Origin: Pseudomonas morbosilactucae
GTDB lineage: Bacteria; Pseudomonadota; Gammaproteobacteria; Pseudomonadales; Pseudomonadaceae
Assembly: GCF_023241715.1 (NCBI RefSeq)
Contig: NZ_JALQCW010000004.1
Span: forward strand, 202,432 to 266,431
Reading direction: 5' to 3'
DNA length: 64,000 bases
In this document: one piece after another, positions 47,319 through 54,894 of the stretch
Layout of the letters: each line of letters starts with the position of its first letter
Numbering within the stretch: the stretch's first letter is position 1
Translations under genes and position numbers: made by a program
The notes under the pieces: generated by a model
What the model saw: the letters and a program-made list of their open reading frames with translations, nothing else
What the model was told of the DNA's origin: nothing
Database searches by the model: none

Positions 47319-47410
47319 AGTGTTTGATCCGTTGAAGAACTAGACCTCTTCTATTAAGCACTGTGTTTTTTAAAAGTCCCGTTTCATTACGCAACTTTTA
47401 CGGCGGTTAT

Positions 47411-48517
47411 ATGGACCTTGTCTTTCGCACAGCGACACCTGATGACTTGCCGGCCCTGGTGGCCCTGGAACAGCAATGTTTCACCACCGACCGGCTGACG
47501 CCTCGCAGCTTTCAATGGATGATCAGCCGCGCCCATGGGCGCCTGATCCTGGTGCAGCGCCAGCAACAGGTACTGGGCTACGCCCTGGTGCTGTTCCACC
47601 GAGGCACCAGCCTGGCACGCCTGTATTCGATCGCCATCGCTGTTGAAGCGCGCGGCCTGGGGCTGGGCCAGCGCTTGCTGGAACAGATCGAGCACTGCGC
47701 CCTAGAGCATGATTGTGCGTACCTGCGCCTGGAAGTGCGCAGCGACAATCCTGCGGCCATCCACCTCTACGAACGCAACGGCTACCGGCGTTTTGCGCGG
47801 ATCCACGACTACTACGAAGACCACGCCGAGGCGCTACGCCTGGAGAAGCGCATTCTCCAGCACCGGGAACAACGCAGTGTCCATGTGCCCTATTACCCGC
47901 AGACCACGGCATTCACGTGTGGCCCGGCCTGCCTGCTGATGGCCATGGGCGCCCTGCACCCCGGACGGCGGCTGGAGCGACGCGAAGAGCTGCAGATCTG
48001 GCGCGAAGCGACCACCGTGTTCATGACCTCGGGCCACGGTGGCTGTAGCCCCCAGGGCCTGGCACTGGCAGCGTGGCGCAGAGGCTACAAGGTGCGGTTA
48101 CAGGTCAACAGCAGCGGGCCGCTTTTGCTCAACGGCGTGCGTGACGAGCATAAAAAAGACGTCATGCGTTTGGTCCATGAAGAGTTCTGTCGCGAGTTGG
48201 ATGCCTCGGATGTGCAGCAAGTACTCGGCGGACCGCTGCACCTGCAGCGCTTGTTGAATGACGGGGGGCGGCCCCTGGTGCTGATCAGCAGTTACCGCCT
48301 GACCCGCTCCAAGGCGCCCCATTGGGTGATGGTCACCGATTGCGACGAGGACTTCGTCTACTTGCACGACCCGGATGTGGATCACAGCCAGCACCGTCAG
48401 CCCATGGATTGCCAGCACTTGCCGGTCAGCCACGGAGCCTTCGACAAAATGTGCAGTTTTGGCAGCAGCAAGTTGCGGGCGGCGGTGATCCTGTATCCAG
48501 CGACCGATAGCCATTGA
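47411..48517 (+). CDS. GNAT acetyltransferase fused to C39-like peptidase
   Basis: A 368-residue two-domain protein. Residues 1-150 are a GNAT domain (LARLYSIAIAVEARGLGLGQRLLE as acetyl-CoA loop; YERNGYRRF). Residues 155-365 resemble a C39/papain-like peptidase: C in FTCGPACLLMAMG, H in KAPHWVMVTDC and D in YLHDPDVDH as the triad. The fusion suggests that it acts on one peptide substrate by acetylation and cleavage. It is divergent from the ATP-grasp ligase, a pairing seen in other proteobacteria. The start at 47411 (DLVFRTATPDD) is chosen for the GNAT N-terminus. Confidence 0.82.
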   Translation: MDLVFRTATPDDLPALVALEQQCFTTDRLTPRSFQWMISRAHGRLILVQRQQQVLGYALVLFHRGTSLARLYSIAIAVEARGLGLGQRLLEQIEHCALEHDCAYLRLEVRSDNPAAIHLYERNGYRRFARIHDYYEDHAEALRLEKRILQHREQRSVHVPYYPQTTAFTCGPACLLMAMGALHPGRRLERREELQIWREATTVFMTSGHGGCSPQGLALAAWRRGYKVRLQVNSSGPLLLNGVRDEHKKDVMRLVHEEFCRELDASDVQQVLGGPLHLQRLLNDGGRPLVLISSYRLTRSKAPHWVMVTDCDEDFVYLHDPDVDHSQHRQPMDCQHLPVSHGAFDKMCSFGSSKLRAAVILYPATDSH

Positions 48518-48531
48518 CCGCACGCAGTTGG

Positions 48532-48570
48532 CCGGTCGGGCCCCGCACCTATTCGTCCGGGGCGGACCGG
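48532..48570. terminator. Hairpin between convergent genes
   Basis: CCGGT...GCCCCG (48532-48545) can pair with CGGGGC...ACCGG (48558-48570), an imperfect stem around a 12-base loop, between the GNAT-peptidase and sugar dehydrogenase genes. No T-run follows. Confidence 0.4.
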
Positions 48571-48588
48571 TGATGAGTCGCGCGCGGG

Positions 48589-49731
48589 TTATTCCAGCCC
48601 CACCTTGTACAGCGAGCCCTTGTCCTCGTCGGTCAGCACGTACAGGTAACCGTCGGGGCCTTGGCGCACATCGCGGATGCGTTCCTTGAGTTCACCCATC
48701 AGGCGCTCTTCGTGCACCACCTTGTCGCCGTCGAACTGCAGGCGGATCAGTTCCTTGGTGGCCAGGGCACCGATAAACACGTTGTGCTGCCAGGCCTTGA
48801 AACGGTCGCCGTCATAGAAAGCCATGCCGCTGATCCCGGGTGACTTTTCCCACACATGGTGCGGTTGCACGGTGCCCGGGGCGGTTTGGCCCACCGCTTC
48901 GGGAATCGGCGCCCCGGAGTAGTTGATGCCGTGGGTTGCCAGGGGCCAGCCGTAGTTCTTGCCGCGCTCGACGATATTGATCTCGTCACCGCCCTTGGGC
49001 CCGTGTTCGTTCTCCCAGAGGGTGCCGCTCCAGGGGTTCAGCGCCGCGCCCTGGGGGCTGCGATGGCCGTAGGACCAGATTTCCGGGCGCACGCCGGACT
49101 GGCCGACAAAGGGGTTGTCGTCGGGTACACGGCCGTCCGGGTACAGGCGCACGATCTTGCCTTGCAGCTTGTCCAGGTCCTGGGCGGTGGCGCGGTCGTT
49201 ATTTTCCCCCAGGGTGATGAACAGGTAACCGTCACGGTCGAAGACCAGGCGCGAGCCGAAGTGATTGCCGGTGGACAGCTTGGGTTCCTGACGGAAAATC
49301 ACCTTGAAATCCTTGAGCCCGCTCAAGTCATCCGTCAGGCGTCCGCGCCCGACCACGGTGCCGGCCGTGCCGCCTTCGCCACCGCCCTCGGCGTAGGACA
49401 GGTAGACCATGCGGTCCTGCTTGAAGTCGGGCGACAGCACCACATCCAGCAAGCCGCCCTGCCCCTTGGCCCAGACCTTCGGCACCCCGCTCAAGGGCGC
49501 CGAGAGCTTGCCGTCGGCACTGACCAGGCGCAGGTTGCCTGGGCGCTCGGTGACCAGCATGCCCCGGCTATCCGGCAGGAAGGCCAGGGCCCAGGGGTGA
49601 TCCAGGCCTTGGGTAATCGGGGTCACACTCAGACGCCCCTGCTCGCTCTGCAACGACTGTGGGGCGGCATACAGCGGGCTGCTCAGTAAAGCGCTGGCAC
49701 ACAGGGTGGCCAGGAGGGTTTTACGCAACAT
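48589..49731 (-). CDS. PQQ-dependent sugar dehydrogenase (soluble aldose type)
   Basis: A 380-residue secreted beta-propeller protein of the YliI/Asd family. Signal peptide at residues 1-22 (ending LYA). Visible are QGLDHPWALAFLPDSRGMLVTERPGNLRLV, TGNHFGSRLVFDRDGYLFITLGE and SYGHRSPQGAALNP, which hold the quinone and calcium contacts of the family. It oxidises aldose sugars in the periplasm. The frameshifted gene at 49763-50124 lies just upstream on the same strand and may be co-transcribed. Confidence 0.88.
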   Translation of the reverse strand: MLRKTLLATLCASALLSSPLYAAPQSLQSEQGRLSVTPITQGLDHPWALAFLPDSRGMLVTERPGNLRLVSADGKLSAPLSGVPKVWAKGQGGLLDVVLSPDFKQDRMVYLSYAEGGGEGGTAGTVVGRGRLTDDLSGLKDFKVIFRQEPKLSTGNHFGSRLVFDRDGYLFITLGENNDRATAQDLDKLQGKIVRLYPDGRVPDDNPFVGQSGVRPEIWSYGHRSPQGAALNPWSGTLWENEHGPKGGDEINIVERGKNYGWPLATHGINYSGAPIPEAVGQTAPGTVQPHHVWEKSPGISGMAFYDGDRFKAWQHNVFIGALATKELIRLQFDGDKVVHEERLMGELKERIRDVRQGPDGYLYVLTDEDKGSLYKVGLE

Positions 49732-49762
49732 GCATCAATCCTTCTGTCGGTTAAAAGGTGAC

Positions 49763-50124
49763 TCAGCGGGTGTTGGAATCCCGGGGCGGAGTGACTGGGC
49801 GTGGGTCGATCGCTTTGGGCGGCGTGGTGTTGCGCGGGTAGCCATTGCCGATGCCGCCGTTTTCCAGGGTCGGCGCCGCGGCGTGGGCGCCGTCGTAGGG
49901 CCACGCACTGGCGGCGTGCTGGGCTGGGTGCCCTGCATGCTGTTGGGGTTGGCCCGGCGCGTCGGGCTGTTATAGGGGTTGTTGTTGCTGTTGGGCAGGT
50001 TTTGCGCCAGCAGCATGGGTGAGCCCGGCGCGCTGGCGTCGAGGTCGACAGGTGCGGCCTGGGCGCCGATGGCAACGGCCCCCAGTAGCGCGAACATGGC
50101 AAAGCCGCGAGCCAGACTGTTCAT
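49763..50124 (-). pseudogene. Small secreted Pro/Asn-rich protein, frameshifted
   Basis: Signal peptide at residues 1-24 (ending AQAAP), then a low-complexity Pro/Asn/Thr-rich chain (NLPNSNNNPYNSPTRRANP). The frame shifts at about 49898: reading CGT-GGC-CCx-TAC gives RGPYDGAHAAAPTLENGG and continues to a clean stop at 49763, a 120-residue protein; without the extra base the frame yields an Arg-rich tail ending at 49735. The Pro-rich restored end matches the bias of the first half, so one base is probably missing. Function unknown. Confidence 0.6.
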
Positions 50125-50300
50125 GACGATCCTCTATGGGTGGCAACGGGATATCGAATTCGAGTTCACGCTACGCCCAGGGTTCGGCTTTGTTAATTAA
50201 ATTATCAGTCGGAACATGTAACACGAGTTATCGGCAAGGCGCGTAGGACGGCCTGGAGCGGGAGGTGGGCAGCGAGGAAAGGCCGGTTTTGGCGGCGCAG

Positions 50301-50333
50301 CGGCGACGACGGGCACGGGTGCCGTCATCGCCG
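50301..50333 (-). terminator. GC-rich stem-loop after lpxO
   Basis: CGGCGACGACGGGCAC pairs imperfectly with GTGCCGTCATCGCCG around a GG-rich tip, 23 bases after the lpxO stop on the minus strand. A T-run is absent. Confidence 0.4.
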
Positions 50334-50355
50334 TCGGGAGGTTAAATCGGTGGTG

Positions 50356-51255
50356 TCAGATAAAGATGAACAGCAACAGCAAAGCCGCAAAGATCGCCCA
50401 CTTTTCCAAGTAGTAGCGTGCACGATTGCGCTTCTTCAGTTCCTTGCCGCGCAAACGGATCTTGTACAGCTTGTTGAATGCGCGGTTCAGGCCACCGGTC
50501 TTGTCGCCCGCGTCGTTCGGCGAACCGGCCGCCGCCATCACGTGGCGACTGAACCAACGGTTGAATGCCGTGGCCCAGCGGTACTTCATCGGCCGCTCGA
50601 CGTCGCAGAACAGAATGATGCGGTTCTGCTCGGTGGTGTTTTCCGCGTAGTGGATGTAAGTCTCGTCGAACATCACCGCCTCGCCGTCGCGCCAGAAGTA
50701 ACGCTCACCGTCCACCTCGATGTAACAGCCTTCGCTGTTGGGCGTATCCAACCCCAGGTGATAACGATAGGAGCCCGCGTACGGGTCGCGGTGGCGTACC
50801 AGCTTGGAGCCTGGCGGCAACTCGGCAAACATCGCCGCCTTGATCGAACCGATGCCCTGCACCAGTTCGGTGGTACGCGGGCAGAGCTTCATCGCCGAAG
50901 GATGGCTGTCGCCGTACCACTTCAGGTAAAAGCGCTTCCAGCCGCTCTTGAAAAAGGAGTTGAAGCCCACGTCGTTGTATTGCTCGGAGCGCTTGATGGC
51001 GCCGGCACGCATCAGGTTCTGCCCTTCCGCGCGAATTTCCTGCCAGTGCTCCTGCAGCGTGCTCAGCTCGGCAAACTGGGCCGGGTCCAGGTAGGGACGA
51101 TTGGGTTGTTTGGAAAACAGGTAGAGGAAGCAGTTGATCGGCGCCAGGAAGGTCGAGTGGTCACTCAGTTGACGACCCAACTTGTGGCGTACACGCCCAC
51201 GCAGATGCACGTAAGCAATGGACAGCAGGTAAACAGCGGCAATGATGAGTTTCAC
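50356..51255 (-). CDS. lpxO: Lipid A 2-hydroxylase (aspartyl/asparaginyl beta-hydroxylase family)
   Basis: A 299-residue Fe(II)/2-oxoglutarate dioxygenase with hydrophobic helices at both ends, as in LpxO of P. aeruginosa. It hydroxylates the secondary laurate chain of lipid A at carbon 2, acting at the inner membrane. The iron site is HRD in KLVRHRDPYAGSYRYHLGLD with the later His in FDETYIHYAENTTEQNRI; Arg of that region binds 2-oxoglutarate. The GTG at 51255 (KLIIAAVYLL) gives the usual 299-residue length; a GTG at 51267 is the alternative. With arn it forms part of the envelope-remodelling theme. Confidence 0.9.
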   Translation of the reverse strand: MKLIIAAVYLLSIAYVHLRGRVRHKLGRQLSDHSTFLAPINCFLYLFSKQPNRPYLDPAQFAELSTLQEHWQEIRAEGQNLMRAGAIKRSEQYNDVGFNSFFKSGWKRFYLKWYGDSHPSAMKLCPRTTELVQGIGSIKAAMFAELPPGSKLVRHRDPYAGSYRYHLGLDTPNSEGCYIEVDGERYFWRDGEAVMFDETYIHYAENTTEQNRIILFCDVERPMKYRWATAFNRWFSRHVMAAAGSPNDAGDKTGGLNRAFNKLYKIRLRGKELKKRNRARYYLEKWAIFAALLLLFIFI

Positions 51256-51267
51256 GGAAATCGTCAC

Positions 51268-51629
51268 AGGTCAGTAAAAAACAGGCTGCGCCGTCGAAGA
51301 CCCGAGGGCCCGGCGGCAAATGGCAGCGTTTCAAATTCGTCACAGCGGAACCTGGATGGCGCGTCCCTGGGCGGCCCGCTTTTCGGCATCTGGCCGTTGG
51401 ATGGCATTTTAGCCACAGTTTGTAACCAAAAGTTAACTCAAAATTGTGAATTCCTGTGCTCTTCGTATGCCAATCAGCGGCGCCCCTGCACGAGACGCCA
51501 AGGCTCTGGCCCAGCCGTTGCGGGAAGTCACCCTCCTCGCCCCTCGGGCTTTTCGGGCTGCTATGCTGCGCGCGATCGAGGCCCGCACCCGAGCCAAGCA
51601 TCGAGCACCTGCCAAGGACAGCAAAACCC
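51268..51629. promoter_or_regulatory. Divergent region between lpxO and a hydrolase gene
   Basis: 362 bp. An AT-rich tract at 51400-51450 holds a TAAAAT -10-like hexamer on the minus strand (51411-51406) that may serve lpxO; TATGCT near 51562 could be the -10 of the plus-strand hydrolase gene. Short frames here lack codon bias and a ribosome site. Confidence 0.35.
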
Positions 51630-52334
51630 ATGAGTCAAACAACCGCGCCGGTAATGGTCCTGCTGCCCGGAATGGACGGCACCGGTGAGCTTTTCCAACC
51701 GCTGATTGCCGCCCTGGACGGGCGCTTGGAACTGATCGTGCTGCGCTACCCGACAGACCGGCCGCTGGGCTATGAGGCGCTGGAGTCCCTGGTGCATCAG
51801 GCGCTGCCCGCCGAGCGGCCGTTTGTGCTGCTGGGCGAGTCGTTCTCCGGGCCGATTGCGGTGGCCATCGCCGCCGCCAACCCTGCGCAGCTCAAGGGCC
51901 TGGTGCTGTGCTGCAGCTTTGTACGCAATCCACGGCCCCGCTTGGGGCGCCTGAGCTTTCTGCTCAACCTGCTGCCTTTGGCCCGACCGCCACTGGGCCC
52001 GATCAGCAAAGCCTTGCTGGGCGCTTTTGCCACACCGGCCCTGCGCCAATCCCTGGCCCAGGCGGTGCGCCAAGTCGCACCGCGGGTCATGCAGGCCCGG
52101 CTCAAGGCGGTGGTCACCGTGGACGTCAGCCAGCCCCTGCGCACCAGCCGCATGCCCCTGCTGTACCTGCAAGCCCGCCAGGACGTGCTGGTGCCAGCCA
52201 GTGCCGGCGAGCAGGTGGCAAGGCTTAGACCGGATGCACAAATCGTCACCCTCGACGGCCCACACTGCCTGCTGCAGGCGGCCCCGAACGAGGCGGCGCA
52301 CCAGTTGCTGCGTTTTGTGCAATCGCTCACGTGA
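51630..52334 (+). CDS. Alpha/beta hydrolase
   Basis: A 234-residue serine hydrolase without a signal peptide. The oxyanion loop is LLPGMDGTG (residues 11-19), the nucleophile elbow LLGESFSGP, the acidic residue lies in YLQARQDVLVP and the histidine in DGPHCLLQ. The substrate cannot be inferred. The ATG at 51630 is preferred; the longer frame to 51456 has no similarity to the family. It precedes the immunity-type genes by 46 bp but has higher GC and may not belong to them. Confidence 0.8.
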   Translation: MSQTTAPVMVLLPGMDGTGELFQPLIAALDGRLELIVLRYPTDRPLGYEALESLVHQALPAERPFVLLGESFSGPIAVAIAAANPAQLKGLVLCCSFVRNPRPRLGRLSFLLNLLPLARPPLGPISKALLGAFATPALRQSLAQAVRQVAPRVMQARLKAVVTVDVSQPLRTSRMPLLYLQARQDVLVPASAGEQVARLRPDAQIVTLDGPHCLLQAAPNEAAHQLLRFVQSLT

Positions 52335-52380
52335 AGCGCCCACTGACGCACAGGCACACACCGTTTAAAGAGAACCCAAG

Positions 52381-52788
52381 ATGAAGGCTAAAAAAACCGC
52401 TGTCGGTGACATTGTGCTGATTCCCCTCGCCGAGGGTTTCAGGCCGGCCAAGGTCTTGTATGTATCCCAGCGGTACAAAGACACCATCCTGTTGGGGATT
52501 TATAAGACAGCCGTCAACGGCCAGCAGATGCCCGATGAATTACCCGATGGGTTTGCCCTGCTGCTCTACACCTCCAAAGCCTCGATCCAGAAACAGCGCT
52601 GGCCCGCCGTCGGCCACGAACCCCTGCGGACCGCGCAAACCCAGCTCGACCGCAGAATCGTCGCCACGCAGCTGTGGCAAGGTGATGAGCATTTGGGCCC
52701 CGCCTCCGCGCAGGATCGACTCGACCTACCAGAAATGCAGGTCATGGGCGCCGGGCTGGTGGAGAAAAAGGCCGCGGCCCTGAGCTGA
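52381..52788 (+). CDS. Imm26-like immunity family protein
   Basis: A 135-residue protein whose N-terminus KAKKTAVGDIVLIPLAEGFRPAKVLYVSQ matches the pattern of immunity protein 26 (basic start, GD-I-IPL-G-x-AKVL). Imm26 proteins neutralise polymorphic toxins. No toxin gene lies beside it, so it would be an orphan immunity gene. It heads a run of four small plus-strand genes. The call comes from motif memory and needs a profile search. Confidence 0.6.
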   Translation: MKAKKTAVGDIVLIPLAEGFRPAKVLYVSQRYKDTILLGIYKTAVNGQQMPDELPDGFALLLYTSKASIQKQRWPAVGHEPLRTAQTQLDRRIVATQLWQGDEHLGPASAQDRLDLPEMQVMGAGLVEKKAAALS

Positions 52789-52838
52789 ACCCTAAAGACA
52801 TCCCCCTTGATTAACCGACTCCAGGCTTCGCCCCCTCC

Positions 52839-53399
52839 ATGACAATTGACTGGAACACCCTATTTGCCCACTGCGAACGTCAGGCCCCGGCGACTCGCGA
52901 TGACATCGAACGCTTGATCGAGGATTTGTCACGGCCCGTACAGCCCAGCGAATGCCGCTCGATCATCGACTCGCAAAGCAAACCCTGGCCAACCCAGCAC
53001 AAGCTTCACGCAAGCTGGTCACCCATCGACCCCACAGCCTGGCCCATGCCTGGTGTAACACTGCCACCCCGCTGGCTGGAGTTCCTGGCGTGGTCCAACG
53101 GCGGCCTGGTGACGAACGGTGAAATGGAGTTCTGCTTTTTTGGCGCAGCTGATATCCGGGAGTTCCTGCTGGCCTACCAGATTCCCGAATACATGCCCCT
53201 GGCCATCCCGCTGGGGCTGGATGGCGCCGGTAACTTCGCCCTGCTCGACGTTCGCCAGCCGTTGCAAGGCGGTGAGTACCCGATTGTCGGTGCCGCCGCT
53301 GGCAACCTCGGCTTTGAGGACGCCCGCTGCCTGGCCCCAGGCTTTGAAGCATTTTGTCGGCGTACCGAATCAATCGAGACCACGCTGTTTGATACCTGA
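52839..53399 (+). CDS. SMI1/KNR4 (SUKH) family protein
   Basis: A 186-residue acidic protein with the SUKH core: LPPRWLEFLAWSNGGLV (residues about 75-91), FCFFGAADIREFLLAYQIPEYMPLAIPLGLDGAGNFALLDVR. In bacteria this superfamily is dominated by immunity proteins against nuclease and other toxins of contact-dependent and type VI systems. No cognate toxin is nearby. It is 50 bp downstream of the Imm26-like gene. Confidence 0.75.
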   Translation: MTIDWNTLFAHCERQAPATRDDIERLIEDLSRPVQPSECRSIIDSQSKPWPTQHKLHASWSPIDPTAWPMPGVTLPPRWLEFLAWSNGGLVTNGEMEFCFFGAADIREFLLAYQIPEYMPLAIPLGLDGAGNFALLDVRQPLQGGEYPIVGAAAGNLGFEDARCLAPGFEAFCRRTESIETTLFDT

Positions 53400-53465
53400 G
53401 ATCATGCCGACGACAACGGCCTGATCGCCCAGCCTCCAACCAATACGCTGCGAAAGTGAGATTCA

Positions 53466-53675
53466 ATGACCAAGAAACAGCCAGCGGATACCAAGACGGC
53501 AACGGCTGCTGATATCGAGCAATCCATCCTGGCCTTGAACAAGATGGCTGAACGTCTTTGGGGAGAGGGCCGTGAAGCAGAAGCGCAAGCCCTGCTCAGC
53601 GCCCTGGACGCGCTCAATCGAGCCCTGGACCGGATAAGAATTGGCGAGAGCCGCCGAACTAAAACGCTGCATTGA
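53466..53675 (+). CDS. Small helical protein of unknown function
   Basis: A 69-residue charged protein predicted to be mostly helical (DIEQSILALNKMAERLWGEG and AEAQALLSALDALNRALDRI). No family was recognised. It lies within the run of immunity-type genes with the same orientation and lower GC; it may be a small immunity or helper protein. The ATG is preceded by a GTGAG purine stretch. Confidence 0.55.
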   Translation: MTKKQPADTKTATAADIEQSILALNKMAERLWGEGREAEAQALLSALDALNRALDRIRIGESRRTKTLH

Positions 53676-53754
53676 ACTTGTGCGCACCGCCATGCAACAA
53701 ACCTTTGAGCGATACACACCCACATCCAACTGACACCGCGAGGATCTCTTTTCA

Positions 53755-54228
53755 GTGACGCCTATCATCTGCGCCAATGAGTTCGACATCTGCGTCTCAA
53801 TGCCTGACTTCGTCGAATGGGTAGAAGACCAACACACACCCAATGCTGATCTGGAAGCGGCGCTGAACGCCATGGGAATCGCGCTCGATATTACCGAGCT
53901 GTACAACACCTACTTCGACGACACGCCCGTCGGCGAGGGTGATGTACACCTCTACGCCTCGGCAGAAAATGAAAGTTTCCTGGTGATCAATCTGTACAGA
54001 GACCACGACGATCAACTGGATATTGTGACCGCCTCGTTGAAAGTTGAGCCCAGCGTGCTGCCTCTAGCGCTACCGCACCTGAGGCGTTTTTTTGATGCTG
54101 CCGAATGCCAGGTCGCATTTCGGCAATCCAGTCACTCACAGCAGTTGCGCTCACTGATCGATGACAGCAGATACCCGACCCTGATGGAAGAAAGCGGATA
54201 TCGCCAGCGACTGATTGCCCACCTTTAA
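53755..54228 (+). CDS. Hypothetical protein in the immunity-type gene run
   Basis: A 157-residue acidic protein from a GTG start. Secondary structure appears mixed alpha/beta; no domain was recognised. Size, acidity (many Asp/Glu), low GC and position beside Imm26- and SUKH-like genes make an immunity role likely but unproven. The last residues are QRLIAHL; nothing catalytic is seen. Confidence 0.6.
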   Translation: MTPIICANEFDICVSMPDFVEWVEDQHTPNADLEAALNAMGIALDITELYNTYFDDTPVGEGDVHLYASAENESFLVINLYRDHDDQLDIVTASLKVEPSVLPLALPHLRRFFDAAECQVAFRQSSHSQQLRSLIDDSRYPTLMEESGYRQRLIAHL

Positions 54229-54310
54229 CGCACTTCGACTCTAACGGCGCAGACCCGAAACAGTCAGGAACCAGGACTCAGCCACTGACATGTCGTCGTC
54301 GAAGCAACCC

Positions 54311-54451
54311 TCAACCCTTCGAGCGTTGCGAAAAACCGATCACCATAAAGACCAGCCCTGGGATCCAGAAGCCAGGGCTTGCAATGCAAATGCCTACAAC
54401 AAACAGAGGCATGCCTACTACAAACAGGGGCTGTTTGAATGTGTTTTCCAT
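54311..54451 (-). CDS. Small membrane protein, 46 residues
   Basis: ATG at 54451 preceded by AAGGAG at a ten-base distance on the minus strand. The chain is strongly hydrophobic in two stretches (LFVVGMPLFVVGICIA and WIPGLVFMVIGF), consistent with two short helices, and ends in SQRSKG. No family was recognised. It is opposite to all neighbouring genes. Confidence 0.4.
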   Translation of the reverse strand: MENTFKQPLFVVGMPLFVVGICIASPGFWIPGLVFMVIGFSQRSKG

Positions 54452-54639
54452 GACACGAACACTCCTTTTAAAAATGACGCCTATTTAATCATGAAGACCA
54501 ACACGGCAGCGGCCAAGAACGAGGTCAGGGCCGAAAAACGCAGAGCCGTGGGGCCGCGAAGATCTGCACATCCCCTCCTACCCCGATGATCGATCGCATC
54601 AAACAGACGTCAGCCATGCATGAACATTGAGGTCCGCCC

Positions 54640-54874
54640 CTGCAAAAGCTGGGTATCCATCACCGCCCGCCATACAACTGTCGTCACACCTATGCGACAA
54701 TGCGCGCCAGTTCTGGCATGAACCCCCGCATTCATCTCCCAGCAGCTCGGCCATAGCGTGCAGATGCTGCTCTCGAATTATGCGCGATGGATCAGCTCAA
54801 GCTCAGGTTGGAGCGAAATCGAAACGCTTCAAATGGGCCAAAAACGGATCCCAGCCGAAATACGCGCACTCTAA
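54640..54874 (+). pseudogene. C-terminal remnant of a tyrosine recombinase
   Basis: The frame from 54640 reads LQKLGIHHRPPYNCRHTYAT, then (after one extra C near 54725-54729) continues as FISQQLGHSVQMLLSNYARW to a stop at 54872. These are the last conserved motifs of phage-type integrases: RHTYAT for H-x-x-R, LGHS for the second His, and NYARW with the nucleophile Tyr. The N-terminal two thirds are missing. It marks a lost or decayed mobile element next to the immunity-type genes. Confidence 0.75.
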
Positions 54875-54894
54875 GCTATTGATAGGTAACGTAA

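Larger units (their letters stand above)
54229..54894. other. Remnant region between immunity run and ABC-F gene
   Basis: 666 bp of lower GC. It holds a small minus-strand membrane-protein frame (54311-54451) and the end of a decayed integrase (54640-54874), described separately. The rest shows no gene; a plus-strand frame at 54290-54589 lacks any recognisable fold. Confidence 0.55.

Noticed and set aside
54290..54589. 99-residue plus-strand frame after the immunity-type genes
   Set aside because: No recognisable fold, no ribosome site, composition unlike neighbours; a minus-strand small membrane frame in the same place has a better start signal.
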